DNA from: a virus
Strand: one strand, 5' to 3'
Virus record (IMG/VR): IMGVR_UViG_3300029263_000510
Coordinates: 1 to 24,534 of that record
Length of the DNA: 24,534 nucleotides
Numbering within the stretch: position 1 is the stretch's first letter; each line of letters begins with the position of its first letter. This document shows, piece by piece, positions 1-7,659 of the stretch. Under the pieces are notes generated by a model that saw nothing but the letters and a program-made list of their open reading frames with translations, had not been told where the DNA came from and did not search any database. The translations under genes were made by a program, and so were the position numbers.

Positions 1-2472
1 ACAACTTTAACAGCTACAAATACAGTATCTACAAATATAACAGCTTCAGGCACTAATATACTATCAGGTTTAACTTACCCGACAAGTGATGGTTCAAGTG
101 GTCAAGCTCTTGTAACAGATGGTTCAGGTGGACTAACATTTAGTTCTATATCAGCTGGTGGAAATGCATTTGGTAGAATATCAGTATCAGGACAAACTAA
201 TGTCGATGCAGATTCTAATAGTGATACCCTTACACTTGTTGCTGGTTCTAATATTAGTATTACTACTGCAGCAGGTTCAGATTCAGTTACAATTAACTCC
301 ACAGCAAGTGGTTCGGCTTTAACAATACAAGAAGAAGGTTCGTCCTTATCAACAGCAGGTTCAACATTAAACTTTGTTGGTTCTGGAGTTACAGCAACAG
401 GTTCTGGTACTACTAAAACAATTACAATTCCTGGAACAGGTACAGTATCAGAAGCATTTAAAACAATTGCAGTTTCAGGTCAAGGCAGTGTCGTTGCAGA
501 TACAGCTACTGATACTCTTACTCTTGTAGGCGGGTCTAACATGACTCTGACTACAAACGCTAGTGGAGACACAATTACATTTGCTTCATCAGGAAGTGGC
601 GGCGCTGCTGGTCAAAGCGCATTATATAAAGAATATGTATACACACCAGGAAGTACTACGACAACCTTTAGTGGCAATGATGCAAACGGTGCGACGCTGT
701 CGTACACGGTTGGCTATTTAAGTGTTTATTTAAATGGTGTGTTATTAAAACCTACCACTGACTATACAGCTTCTAATGGAAGTTCTGTAGTATTAGCTAA
801 TGCAATAGGAAGTGGTGATGTATTACAAATTGCTACATTCGTACAAATAGTAGGCTCTGGAGATTCAGCATTAACTACAGTTACATATAGTGGTTCTGGT
901 ACTATAACACTCAGTGCTAATCCAAATCATGAAAATAATACACAACTTTACATAGATGGTGTTTATCAAAATAAAGATGCTTATTCAATAAGTGGAACAA
1001 CACTTACATTTGGAACAGTTCCACCAGCTGGAGCAATAGTTGAGATTGTTATTGGAAGCAGAAATGTAACTGTTGATGATGTACAAGGATTAACAGTCAA
1101 TGGGGACGCATCAATAACAGGTGATTTAACCGTTGATACAAATACATTGCATGTCGATTCTGCAAATAATAAAGTCGGAATTGGAACTGCTTCACCTGCA
1201 GTTAGTTTAGATGTTGGTTCTAAGACAGACGCATTAAGAGTTCCAAATGGTACAACAGGCCAAAGACCAACCTCTGCTACAGGACAATTAAGATATAATA
1301 CAACCACTTCAGAATTTGAAGGATACGCAAATAGTGCATGGGGTAAAATAGGTGGTGGAGATTCATTTGGAACCATCGGTGTTTCAGGACAATCCAATGT
1401 TGTTGCAGACCAAGAAAATGATACATTAACAATGTCAGGTGGCACTGGTATTACTATTACTACTAATGCTGGTGGTGATGAAATTATATTTACAAACTCC
1501 GCAGCAGGAGCTAATGCATTTGGTAATATTGTAGTAGCTGGCCAGACAACATTAGCAGCTGATAGTACAAATGATAGTCTTACAATAGTAGGAGCAGGTG
1601 GTATTACTGCCACAACAACTGCAGGTACAGATACACTTACATTAACTGGTCAAACATCAATTAATCCATATACTCATAATTTCTTTACAGCTTCTGGAAC
1701 CGGTTCAGCTTTATTAACCTATACCTTAAGTGTCACACCACCAAGTGAAGATAATTTAATCGTATTTGTCGAAGGTGTATATCAAAATAAAAATTCATAT
1801 GCATTAAGTGGTACAACACTTACTTTAGATTCTGGTATTCTTTCAGGTCAAGAAGTTGTTGTTCATATAATTCAAAATGGTGTTGTAGGCGCTGGACATA
1901 TTGTTGATGAATTTACTGGAAATGGTAGCACAGCAGCTTATACATTATCAGTCACGCCTTTAAATGAAAATAATACTTTTGTATATTTAGATGGTGTGTA
2001 TCAAGAAAAATCAACATATAGTGTAAGTGGTAACACATTAACATTCCCGAGTAATATTACCACTGGCCACAGTATAGAAGTTGTAACACCACAAGTTTCA
2101 CAAATAAATCAACCAGCAGCTGGTTCAATTGATAATGTTAATATGTTTAGTGGCTTACAAGCTTCAGAGATAGCATCAGTCACATTAAATTCATCAAGTC
2201 AACAAACATTATTAACACACAGTGCTAGTACATATAGGTCAGTTAAATATAATGTACAAATTACTCAAGGCAGTAATTATCATACCACTGAAATAAATGT
2301 TTTACATGATGGTAGCACAGCTTATATAACAGAATATGGAACAATTTTTAGTGGTTCTTCTTTAGCAACATTTGATGCTACAATTACGAGTGGTAATTTA
2401 TTATTACAAGTAACTATGGGAAGTGCAGCTTCAGCAACAATTAAGGTAGTTTCAACGGCAATACCTGTATAA
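1..2472 (+). CDS. Modular virion/tail-fibre protein, 5' partial
   Basis: The reading frame is open from base 1 through the stop at 2470-2472, so the true start lies left of the window; the ATG at 541 falls inside a repeat unit and is not the start. About 823 residues are visible. They comprise four ~45-residue modules centred on V-[SA]-G-Q, four ~60-residue modules most of which carry [DE]-G-V-Y-Q, one shaft motif VGIGTASP (from about 1180), and a C-terminal segment (about 2130-2469) containing TYRSVKYNVQ and TEYG, which I recall as a recurrent module of marine phage virion proteins. There are no membrane segments. Low-complexity Ser/Thr/Gly-rich beta-repeats and the position upstream of other fibre genes point to an extended appendage or baseplate-attached fibre. 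The exact structure it belongs to is not shown. A late promoter for the next gene overlaps its stop codon. Confidence 0.85.
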   Translation, partial: TTLTATNTVSTNITASGTNILSGLTYPTSDGSSGQALVTDGSGGLTFSSISAGGNAFGRISVSGQTNVDADSNSDTLTLVAGSNISITTAAGSDSVTINSTASGSALTIQEEGSSLSTAGSTLNFVGSGVTATGSGTTKTITIPGTGTVSEAFKTIAVSGQGSVVADTATDTLTLVGGSNMTLTTNASGDTITFASSGSGGAAGQSALYKEYVYTPGSTTTTFSGNDANGATLSYTVGYLSVYLNGVLLKPTTDYTASNGSSVVLANAIGSGDVLQIATFVQIVGSGDSALTTVTYSGSGTITLSANPNHENNTQLYIDGVYQNKDAYSISGTTLTFGTVPPAGAIVEIVIGSRNVTVDDVQGLTVNGDASITGDLTVDTNTLHVDSANNKVGIGTASPAVSLDVGSKTDALRVPNGTTGQRPTSATGQLRYNTTTSEFEGYANSAWGKIGGGDSFGTIGVSGQSNVVADQENDTLTMSGGTGITITTNAGGDEIIFTNSAAGANAFGNIVVAGQTTLAADSTNDSLTIVGAGGITATTTAGTDTLTLTGQTSINPYTHNFFTASGTGSALLTYTLSVTPPSEDNLIVFVEGVYQNKNSYALSGTTLTLDSGILSGQEVVVHIIQNGVVGAGHIVDEFTGNGSTAAYTLSVTPLNENNTFVYLDGVYQEKSTYSVSGNTLTFPSNITTGHSIEVVTPQVSQINQPAAGSIDNVNMFSGLQASEIASVTLNSSSQQTLLTHSASTYRSVKYNVQITQGSNYHTTEINVLHDGSTAYITEYGTIFSGSSLATFDATITSGNLLLQVTMGSAASATIKVVSTAIPV
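166..1653 (+). repeat. Four dispersed V-[SA]-G-Q modules
   Basis: Four copies at 166-300, 454-588, 1363-1500 and 1516-1653, each about 45 codons. The pattern is [AS]-F-[GK]-x-I-x-V-[SA]-G-Q, then A-D, then D-[TS]-L-T, then a Gly-rich turn followed by I-x-x-T-T-x-A. The last two are nearly adjacent and the others are separated by different module types. They are coding repeats, probably beta-structured fibre segments. Confidence 0.8.
634..2088 (+). repeat. Four dispersed [DE]-G-V-Y-Q beta modules
   Basis: Copies at about 634-852 (divergent, L-N-G-V-L), 871-1056, 1675-1875 and 1906-2088. The three clear copies read [DE]-G-V-Y-Q-x-K-x-x-Y-x-[VIL]-S-G-x-T-L-T, followed by a G-x-x-[IV]-E/V-V strand. 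The first clear copy and the third share long DNA runs (for example around 955-1010 and 1771-1825), suggesting duplication. Confidence 0.75.
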
Positions 2473-2475
2473 ATA
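2468..2475 (+). promoter_or_regulatory. T4-type late promoter TATAAATA
   Basis: Exact match to the T4 late promoter -10 box, overlapping the stop codon of the upstream CDS (2470-2472). By T4 spacing the transcript would begin near 2481, giving a leader of about 35 nt to the ATG at 2516, with GGAGAG at 2498-2503. Confidence 0.85.
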
Positions 2476-2515
2476 GAATAATAAGATATTAAACGATGGA
2501 GAGTGAAATCGTATC

Positions 2516-4750
2516 ATGGCAAATAAAAATTTCGAAATAAAAAATGGTTTAACAGTAGCAGGTACAGAACGTATCACATCTGCTGGTGTCGTTACTGGAA
2601 CGACAGCAACTCAATCTGCTTCAGACAACACAACTAAATTAGCCTCAACAGCTTATGTAACTACTGCACTGGCAAACTTATCTGATTCAGCACCAAGTAC
2701 ACTCAACACCTTAAATGAATTAGCCGCGGCTTTAGGCGATGATGCAAATTATGCAACAACAACGACTAATGCAATCGCAGCAAAACTACCACTCGCTGGT
2801 GGAACATTAACGGGCAACTTGTTAATTGGAACTACTGACGCTGGTTATCCTTCTTATGGAGATGAATTGACTATTGGCGCTGCCAGTGGAAACAATGGCA
2901 TGACTCTTAGAAGTGGTACATCAAACTATGGTACTTTCTATTTTTCTGATGCTACTGGAAATGGTGCAGGAACTTACGCAGGAAAACTTCAATATAATCA
3001 TGCTAATAACTCCATGGTACTCGCAACAAATAGTTTAGATAGATTAACTATTGATAGCGCTGGCCAAGTTGGAATTGGAACTACTTCGCCTGCAGCTAAA
3101 TTAGATGTAAGTGGAGTTTTTCAGTTTTTTGATGACACTACTCCTGAAATAAAAATAATAGATTCAGACGACAGTAATTATGCTTTATTAAGTTATTCAG
3201 ATGGAACTATTAATTTAAGCTCTAATCATGGTAATGAAAGCGGTGGTGCTAATGTAATAAAACTTTCTACTGGTGGAACAGAAAGAGTGCGTATTGATAG
3301 TGGAGGTAATGTACTTATAAAAGGAGTTGGTTATTTAGATTTAGAAGAAGGATTTAGAATTAGAAGTGCATCAGGACAAACGGGAACTATAGGATTCAAT
3401 AGAGATCCAGCCGGTGGAGGACATCTTGGACAAAGTGGACTAGCTAGATACCAAGTCAATGGACCTTTTAGTGGTAGTGATTTTCTAGATTTTCAAAATT
3501 ATAACAGTAGTGGTACTTATACGGGAGGATTTAGAGTACAAGAAGGTTCAATAAGAGCATATCCTCAAGGAGTATCTATTCCAAGTTATTCATTTACTAA
3601 CGATACTAATACTGGTATGACGAGACCAACAGGTGATACCCTACAATTAGTTACTGGCGGAGTAGAACGTATAAGAATTACTTCTGCTGGAGGTATTGGT
3701 ATAGGAACTGCGACTCCAGTTGAAAAACTAGATGTAGCCGGCTCTGGAGGTATTTCTGTAAATAATAATTATGCTCATATGGGAAGCACTGTTTCTGGTG
3801 CAATGGCTATTTTTGGTCATAATATTAAAAGTGATTCAGGAACTAATATAATTAAAAGTGCTAATAATGGTTATCATAGTAGTATGATAAAAATGTATTA
3901 TAACGAAGGTATTACATTCCACTCAACAACAGGAACTCAATCAGCAGGAGCCGATTTCTATAATATATCTGGTACTACTAACGAGCTTATGCGTATTAAT
4001 AATAACGGCAACGTGGCAATAGGTCAAAGTTTTTATACTGCTGCAGCTAATTTACATGTTGAAGATACTTCTGATTCAATGGTACTTATTTACGAAACAG
4101 GAACTGCACCATATACTGCGACTTTAAAACTAGCGTCTCAATCAATGACTAATTTTGGGTCCAATGTACAATATACTTCAGACGCTGAAACACTTACTAT
4201 AGAAAACTACGGTAGAAGTATCCAACCAACACACACTGCTGGAAGTATTCGTTTCAGAACTAAAGTAGGTAATAGTAGCATGACTGAAGTAATGAGACTT
4301 CAAGGTCATAGCGGCCAAGTTACTACACCACAAAATCAAGCATTCCGAGCTCGTGCAACAACAGGACAAGTTTTAGCTAGTGGGTGGAAAAAAGTAGGAT
4401 ATGACAGTTTAATTCAATCGAGAGGAGCTGGTAATGGAGGATATAGTACTTCAAACTCTAGATTTACAGCTCTTGTTGATGGTTGGTATCAGTTTAACGC
4501 TCAATGGACAGCAAATGCTAATAGCGATAATGATGGAACTTTTTCAATATTTATAAATGGTAGTACATCTGATTTAGCAGGTAGTGTTTCTATGACAGAT
4601 ACTGGTAGTTATCATGGTCATGTAGTTTCAGGTTGTTGTTATTTAGCAGCAACTCATTATGTTGAGGCTTGGAGATATTCTTCAGTAGAAACAACAACAA
4701 GAACTTCCAACCCTTATGGTGGTTGGTTCAGTGGATATTTAATAGGATAA
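2516..4750 (+). CDS. Tail-fibre-like protein with C1q-like tip (744 aa)
   Basis: The ATG at 2516 follows GGAGAG at 2498-2503 (spacing 12, long) behind a late promoter. After a short leader, residues about 31-100 form the N-terminal module shared with three other proteins here (T-A-Y-V, D-S-A-P, L-N-T-L-N-E-L-A-A-A-L-G-D-D). The shaft carries VGIGTTSP and IGIGTATP, each followed by K-L-D-V, plus E-R-[VI]-R-I motifs. The C-terminus (about 608-744, from F610) has the layout of a C1q/TNF-type jelly roll: F-T-A-L-V-D-G-W-Y-Q-F, F-I-N-G, Y-V-E-A-W, G-Y-L-I-G. In that family the domain trimerises and binds surface ligands, so a receptor-contacting tip is inferred. It ends with the same 18 bases (GGATATTTAATAGGATAA) as the next gene. 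Confidence 0.8.
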   Translation: MANKNFEIKNGLTVAGTERITSAGVVTGTTATQSASDNTTKLASTAYVTTALANLSDSAPSTLNTLNELAAALGDDANYATTTTNAIAAKLPLAGGTLTGNLLIGTTDAGYPSYGDELTIGAASGNNGMTLRSGTSNYGTFYFSDATGNGAGTYAGKLQYNHANNSMVLATNSLDRLTIDSAGQVGIGTTSPAAKLDVSGVFQFFDDTTPEIKIIDSDDSNYALLSYSDGTINLSSNHGNESGGANVIKLSTGGTERVRIDSGGNVLIKGVGYLDLEEGFRIRSASGQTGTIGFNRDPAGGGHLGQSGLARYQVNGPFSGSDFLDFQNYNSSGTYTGGFRVQEGSIRAYPQGVSIPSYSFTNDTNTGMTRPTGDTLQLVTGGVERIRITSAGGIGIGTATPVEKLDVAGSGGISVNNNYAHMGSTVSGAMAIFGHNIKSDSGTNIIKSANNGYHSSMIKMYYNEGITFHSTTGTQSAGADFYNISGTTNELMRINNNGNVAIGQSFYTAAANLHVEDTSDSMVLIYETGTAPYTATLKLASQSMTNFGSNVQYTSDAETLTIENYGRSIQPTHTAGSIRFRTKVGNSSMTEVMRLQGHSGQVTTPQNQAFRARATTGQVLASGWKKVGYDSLIQSRGAGNGGYSTSNSRFTALVDGWYQFNAQWTANANSDNDGTFSIFINGSTSDLAGSVSMTDTGSYHGHVVSGCCYLAATHYVEAWRYSSVETTTRTSNPYGGWFSGYLIG
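2606..2815 (+). repeat. Shared fibre N-terminal module, copy 1
   Basis: About 70 codons containing L-N-T-L-N-E-L-A-A-A-L-G-D-D and ending in G-G-T-L-T-G. Other copies are at 4826-5032, 7744-7950 and 10676-10882. By eye this copy is closest at its end to the third one (A-K-L-P-L-A-G-G-T-L). Confidence 0.85.
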
Positions 4751-4753
4751 GAA

Positions 4754-7348
4754 ATGGCATTAACAAAAGTAAAAGGACATATAATAGCTGATGATTTAGC
4801 ACTCGGCGGTAATCCGACAACGAGTACTCAAAGCACAGGTAATAATACAACCCGACTAGCAACAACAGCATTCGTACAAACAGAATTAGCGGCTTTAGCC
4901 GACTCTGCTCCAGCTGCATTAAATACACTTAATGAATTAGCTGCGGCAATGGGAGATGATGCTAGTTTCTCAACAACAGTCACAAATAGTATTGCAACAA
5001 AAGCGCCATTAGCTAGTCCTACTTTAACTGGTAATCCAAAAATAAATGTAGGTACAAATAAGAATATTATTTTTAGTGGTGGTATAGGAGAAATAGGAAG
5101 TGTACCAGGTTTTCAAGCCATAAATGACGCAGGAAGTGCTAACACAGACTTTGGTATAAGAGCAACATCAATTAGATTAGCTACAGGTTCAGCAGAAAGA
5201 ATGCGTATTGATTCTTCAGGAGAGGTTTTTGTAGGAAAAACTTCATCTTCTAACACAACAAAAGGTTTTACTGTAGACCAAGATGGTCTTATACAAAGTA
5301 CAAAAACAGGTAGTGGTGGACAATGTGTATTTTTAAATAGACAAGCTTCAGATGGAATTCATATATTATTTAGAAAGGCAAATAGTACAGTCGGAAGTAT
5401 TGGTGTTGTTGGTGGTAATAATTTATATATTAATGGAGACACAGTTGGTTTAGGAATTGGAGACGATAATCTATATCCAACTAATGCAGCTGGAGCTTCA
5501 ACAAATGGTGCTTTAGATATAGGTGATTCAAGTGCAAAATTTAGAAACCTTCATCTCTCAGGTATAGCTTATATTGCCGACAAAGTAGGTATCGGAACTG
5601 GAAGTCCTAATGACATATTACATGTTTCAACAGCAGGTGCTGCAACAAGAGTAAGAATTGGAAATAACGGTTCTCATGATGCTTCTATTTATTTTAATAC
5701 AGCTACGGATTGGTCTATAGGTACAGATACTTCTAATTCAAATGCGTTATCCATAGATAATAATTCTAGTGTTGGTGGTGCAGCTAAAATGACTATTGGA
5801 ACAAACGGCTTAACTAATATTGATGCTAGTACAGGTTCATCAGTAGGTAATTTAAGAGTTAATGGCACAAGTGGTCATTCATATATAGGTGCTAACAGAG
5901 CTTCTGCAGGACAAGGAGAAGTTGGTTTTTCATTGAATACTGGCGGCAGCACTGTTTGGTGGAATTATCTTTCAGCCAATGATAATACTCTTAAGTGGTA
6001 TTCGGATAGTGGTAATAAATTAACCTTAACTCAAGCTGGTAATTTAACTGCAGTTGGTACTATAAACGCTCTAACTTTAGGAGCAAGTGGTATATCAGGT
6101 AATTCAGGTAATAACTTTGCTTTAAATACTCCTCATTCATTAAGAATAAATATTGACTCTGATAATAATGCAACTGACCAAGATTTTATTATTGGTCATA
6201 ACCAAACAGCTGTAAATCAAAGTAATATATTATTTAAAGTTCAAGAAAACGGTAAAGTTGGAATGGGTATAACACCAAGTGAAAAACTTCACACATATGT
6301 AGCTTCTGGTAGTAATGAATTTAGAAATCAATTAGGTAGTAATAGTGTATATATGAGACATGGTGTTAATCGAAACTCACCGCAGGGTGTGAATGTTTTT
6401 GATATATTAGCATCTCAAAATCAAGATATTGTTATAGGAACAAGTAATGCGTTTCTTATTGGTGATGGTGGAGCAATGAATAGCGAATCAAGCAATCGTT
6501 TAAGAGTAGATTCAACCGGGGTTACAATAGGAGAAGTATTACCAACACTAACCACAACAAATGAAAGTGTACAAAGAAGATTATGGGTAAGAGGACAAGG
6601 AGTATTCCATAGTCAAGACCAAGGCACATTACTTCCAAGAGCTAGAACATCTGCAATAAATATTGGACCTAGTGCTACAAGAGGAACCACTGCTAATTCA
6701 GGTACAGCAGCTTATAATGCTACAACTCCAACAGGACATGTACATGGTGGTATTGCTTGGGACCATTTAATGAACTATAGCAGTTATGGAAATATAGGCT
6801 ACAATTCCAAACCACATGGCTGGTTAGGAATGGAGATGCATTCAACTCCAGGTCACGAACTAAGTAATATGATTATGTGTACTAGAGAAGGTGTTGCTTC
6901 TACCTCTGAGCCATTGGTAGCACAAAGATGGTACGCAACTGGAGAAATAACAACTCCAAGAAATCCAGCTTTCCATGCCTATGGAACGGGTTTAGCTAAT
7001 CAAGGAACTGAAGGAAACCATGGAAGTTGGGTTGAAAGCTTTGATAGAAGTGGAGATTATGTAGGGGGAACAACCAATGTATTTACAGCTCCAGTAGATG
7101 GAGTATATGCATTTTATGCACACGCTAACTTCAATACAGCTACTAGTACTCCATATTACTTTAGAGCGTTTAAAAATGCTGGTGGAATAGGAATTTTTTA
7201 TGGTTCTGGTGCAAATCAGAGTTGGGACCATATTTCTGCATTTATAACAGTAGTACTCGACAAAAGCGATACTTTTGAATGGTATTATAGAGGCGACCCC
7301 GATGAAGGAGCTGAATGGGCTCAATGCGGCGGATATTTAATAGGATAA
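4754..7348 (+). CDS. Tail-fibre-like protein with C1q-like tip (864 aa)
   Basis: Starts three bases after the upstream stop; its Shine-Dalgarno AGGA (4744-4747, spacing 6) lies inside the last codons of that gene. Residues about 25-93 are the shared N-terminal module. The shaft has E-R-M-R-I-D-S-S-G, VGIGTGSP and a degenerate VGMGITPSEKL. Residues about 590-735 are less repetitive, rich in His, Trp and Tyr (H-V-H-G-G-I-A-W-D-H), and may be a distinct folded domain I do not recognise. Residues 740-864 resemble the C1q-like end of the preceding protein: F-T-A-P-V-D-G-V-Y-A-F-Y, then F-E-W-Y-Y, then G-Y-L-I-G. The two tips are paralogous but clearly diverged, as expected of receptor-binding ends. 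It is inferred to be a second fibre with different specificity, or a second ring of the same appendage. Confidence 0.8.
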   Translation: MALTKVKGHIIADDLALGGNPTTSTQSTGNNTTRLATTAFVQTELAALADSAPAALNTLNELAAAMGDDASFSTTVTNSIATKAPLASPTLTGNPKINVGTNKNIIFSGGIGEIGSVPGFQAINDAGSANTDFGIRATSIRLATGSAERMRIDSSGEVFVGKTSSSNTTKGFTVDQDGLIQSTKTGSGGQCVFLNRQASDGIHILFRKANSTVGSIGVVGGNNLYINGDTVGLGIGDDNLYPTNAAGASTNGALDIGDSSAKFRNLHLSGIAYIADKVGIGTGSPNDILHVSTAGAATRVRIGNNGSHDASIYFNTATDWSIGTDTSNSNALSIDNNSSVGGAAKMTIGTNGLTNIDASTGSSVGNLRVNGTSGHSYIGANRASAGQGEVGFSLNTGGSTVWWNYLSANDNTLKWYSDSGNKLTLTQAGNLTAVGTINALTLGASGISGNSGNNFALNTPHSLRINIDSDNNATDQDFIIGHNQTAVNQSNILFKVQENGKVGMGITPSEKLHTYVASGSNEFRNQLGSNSVYMRHGVNRNSPQGVNVFDILASQNQDIVIGTSNAFLIGDGGAMNSESSNRLRVDSTGVTIGEVLPTLTTTNESVQRRLWVRGQGVFHSQDQGTLLPRARTSAINIGPSATRGTTANSGTAAYNATTPTGHVHGGIAWDHLMNYSSYGNIGYNSKPHGWLGMEMHSTPGHELSNMIMCTREGVASTSEPLVAQRWYATGEITTPRNPAFHAYGTGLANQGTEGNHGSWVESFDRSGDYVGGTTNVFTAPVDGVYAFYAHANFNTATSTPYYFRAFKNAGGIGIFYGSGANQSWDHISAFITVVLDKSDTFEWYYRGDPDEGAEWAQCGGYLIG
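4826..5032 (+). repeat. Shared fibre N-terminal module, copy 2
   Basis: About 69 codons. By hand alignment it is roughly three-quarters identical in protein to the copy at 10676-10882, with G-D-D-A-S-F-S-T-T-V-T-N-S-I-A and K-A-P-L-A-S-P-T in both, and visible DNA similarity. Confidence 0.85.
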
Positions 7349-7361
7349 TAGGAGAAAAATT

Positions 7362-7622
7362 ATGGCAACATATACAATAACAACAACTGATGCTGATGAA
7401 ATCTGTATGAAAACTGATATTATGTCAGTCGAAGACTGGATTAACGCAGCAGTATTAGGCAAAGTAGGTAGTACTAAAAAAAGACTACTTAATAAATACA
7501 TGCAACATTGTTCTGCAAATGAGATACAAATGAAAGTAACTCAAGCTGAACAAATAGCACATGCAAGAACGTTGGGTATAGCTGAATTTGTATCAGAAAT
7601 AGATGCATCAATAGATAAATAG
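7362..7622 (+). CDS. Small virion-cluster protein of unknown function (86 aa)
   Basis: AGGAG at 7350-7354 sits 7 bases before the ATG, a strong ribosome site. The protein begins MATYTITTTDADE and contains V-E-D-W-I-N-A-A-V followed by a mainly helical, Lys/Gln-rich remainder. From memory it resembles short proteins next to fibre genes in marine T4-like phages (M-x-T-Y-T-[IV]-T start, then [ED]-x-W-I-x-N-A-V); I know of no assigned role. There is no signal peptide or membrane segment. Its place between two fibre genes suggests an assembly factor or minor virion component, which is inference only. Confidence 0.75.
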   Translation: MATYTITTTDADEICMKTDIMSVEDWINAAVLGKVGSTKKRLLNKYMQHCSANEIQMKVTQAEQIAHARTLGIAEFVSEIDASIDK

Positions 7623-7645
7623 GTTTAGTAACAGGATAAAATAGG

Positions 7646-7653
7646 TATAAATA
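7646..7653 (+). promoter_or_regulatory. T4-type late promoter TATAAATA, abutting a start codon
   Basis: Exact TATAAATA with only 6 bases to the ATG at 7660. With T4 geometry the start of transcription would be about 7659, leaving essentially no leader and no Shine-Dalgarno on that transcript. Confidence 0.8.
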
Positions 7654-7659
7654 GACTAT

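Noticed and set aside
541-543. ATG as start of the first CDS
   Set aside because: The frame is open to base 1 and this Met lies within a conserved repeat unit whose other copies continue upstream of the equivalent position.
981-1613. Long open frames on the minus strand (for example 981-1613, 14820-15227, 21852-22322)
   Set aside because: They mirror Thr/Ser/Ala-rich codons of real genes and lack ribosome sites and recognisable protein features.
4548-4555. TATAAATA on the minus strand inside a fibre gene
   Set aside because: No minus-strand gene lies downstream, and an 8-base AT match is expected by chance in such sequence.
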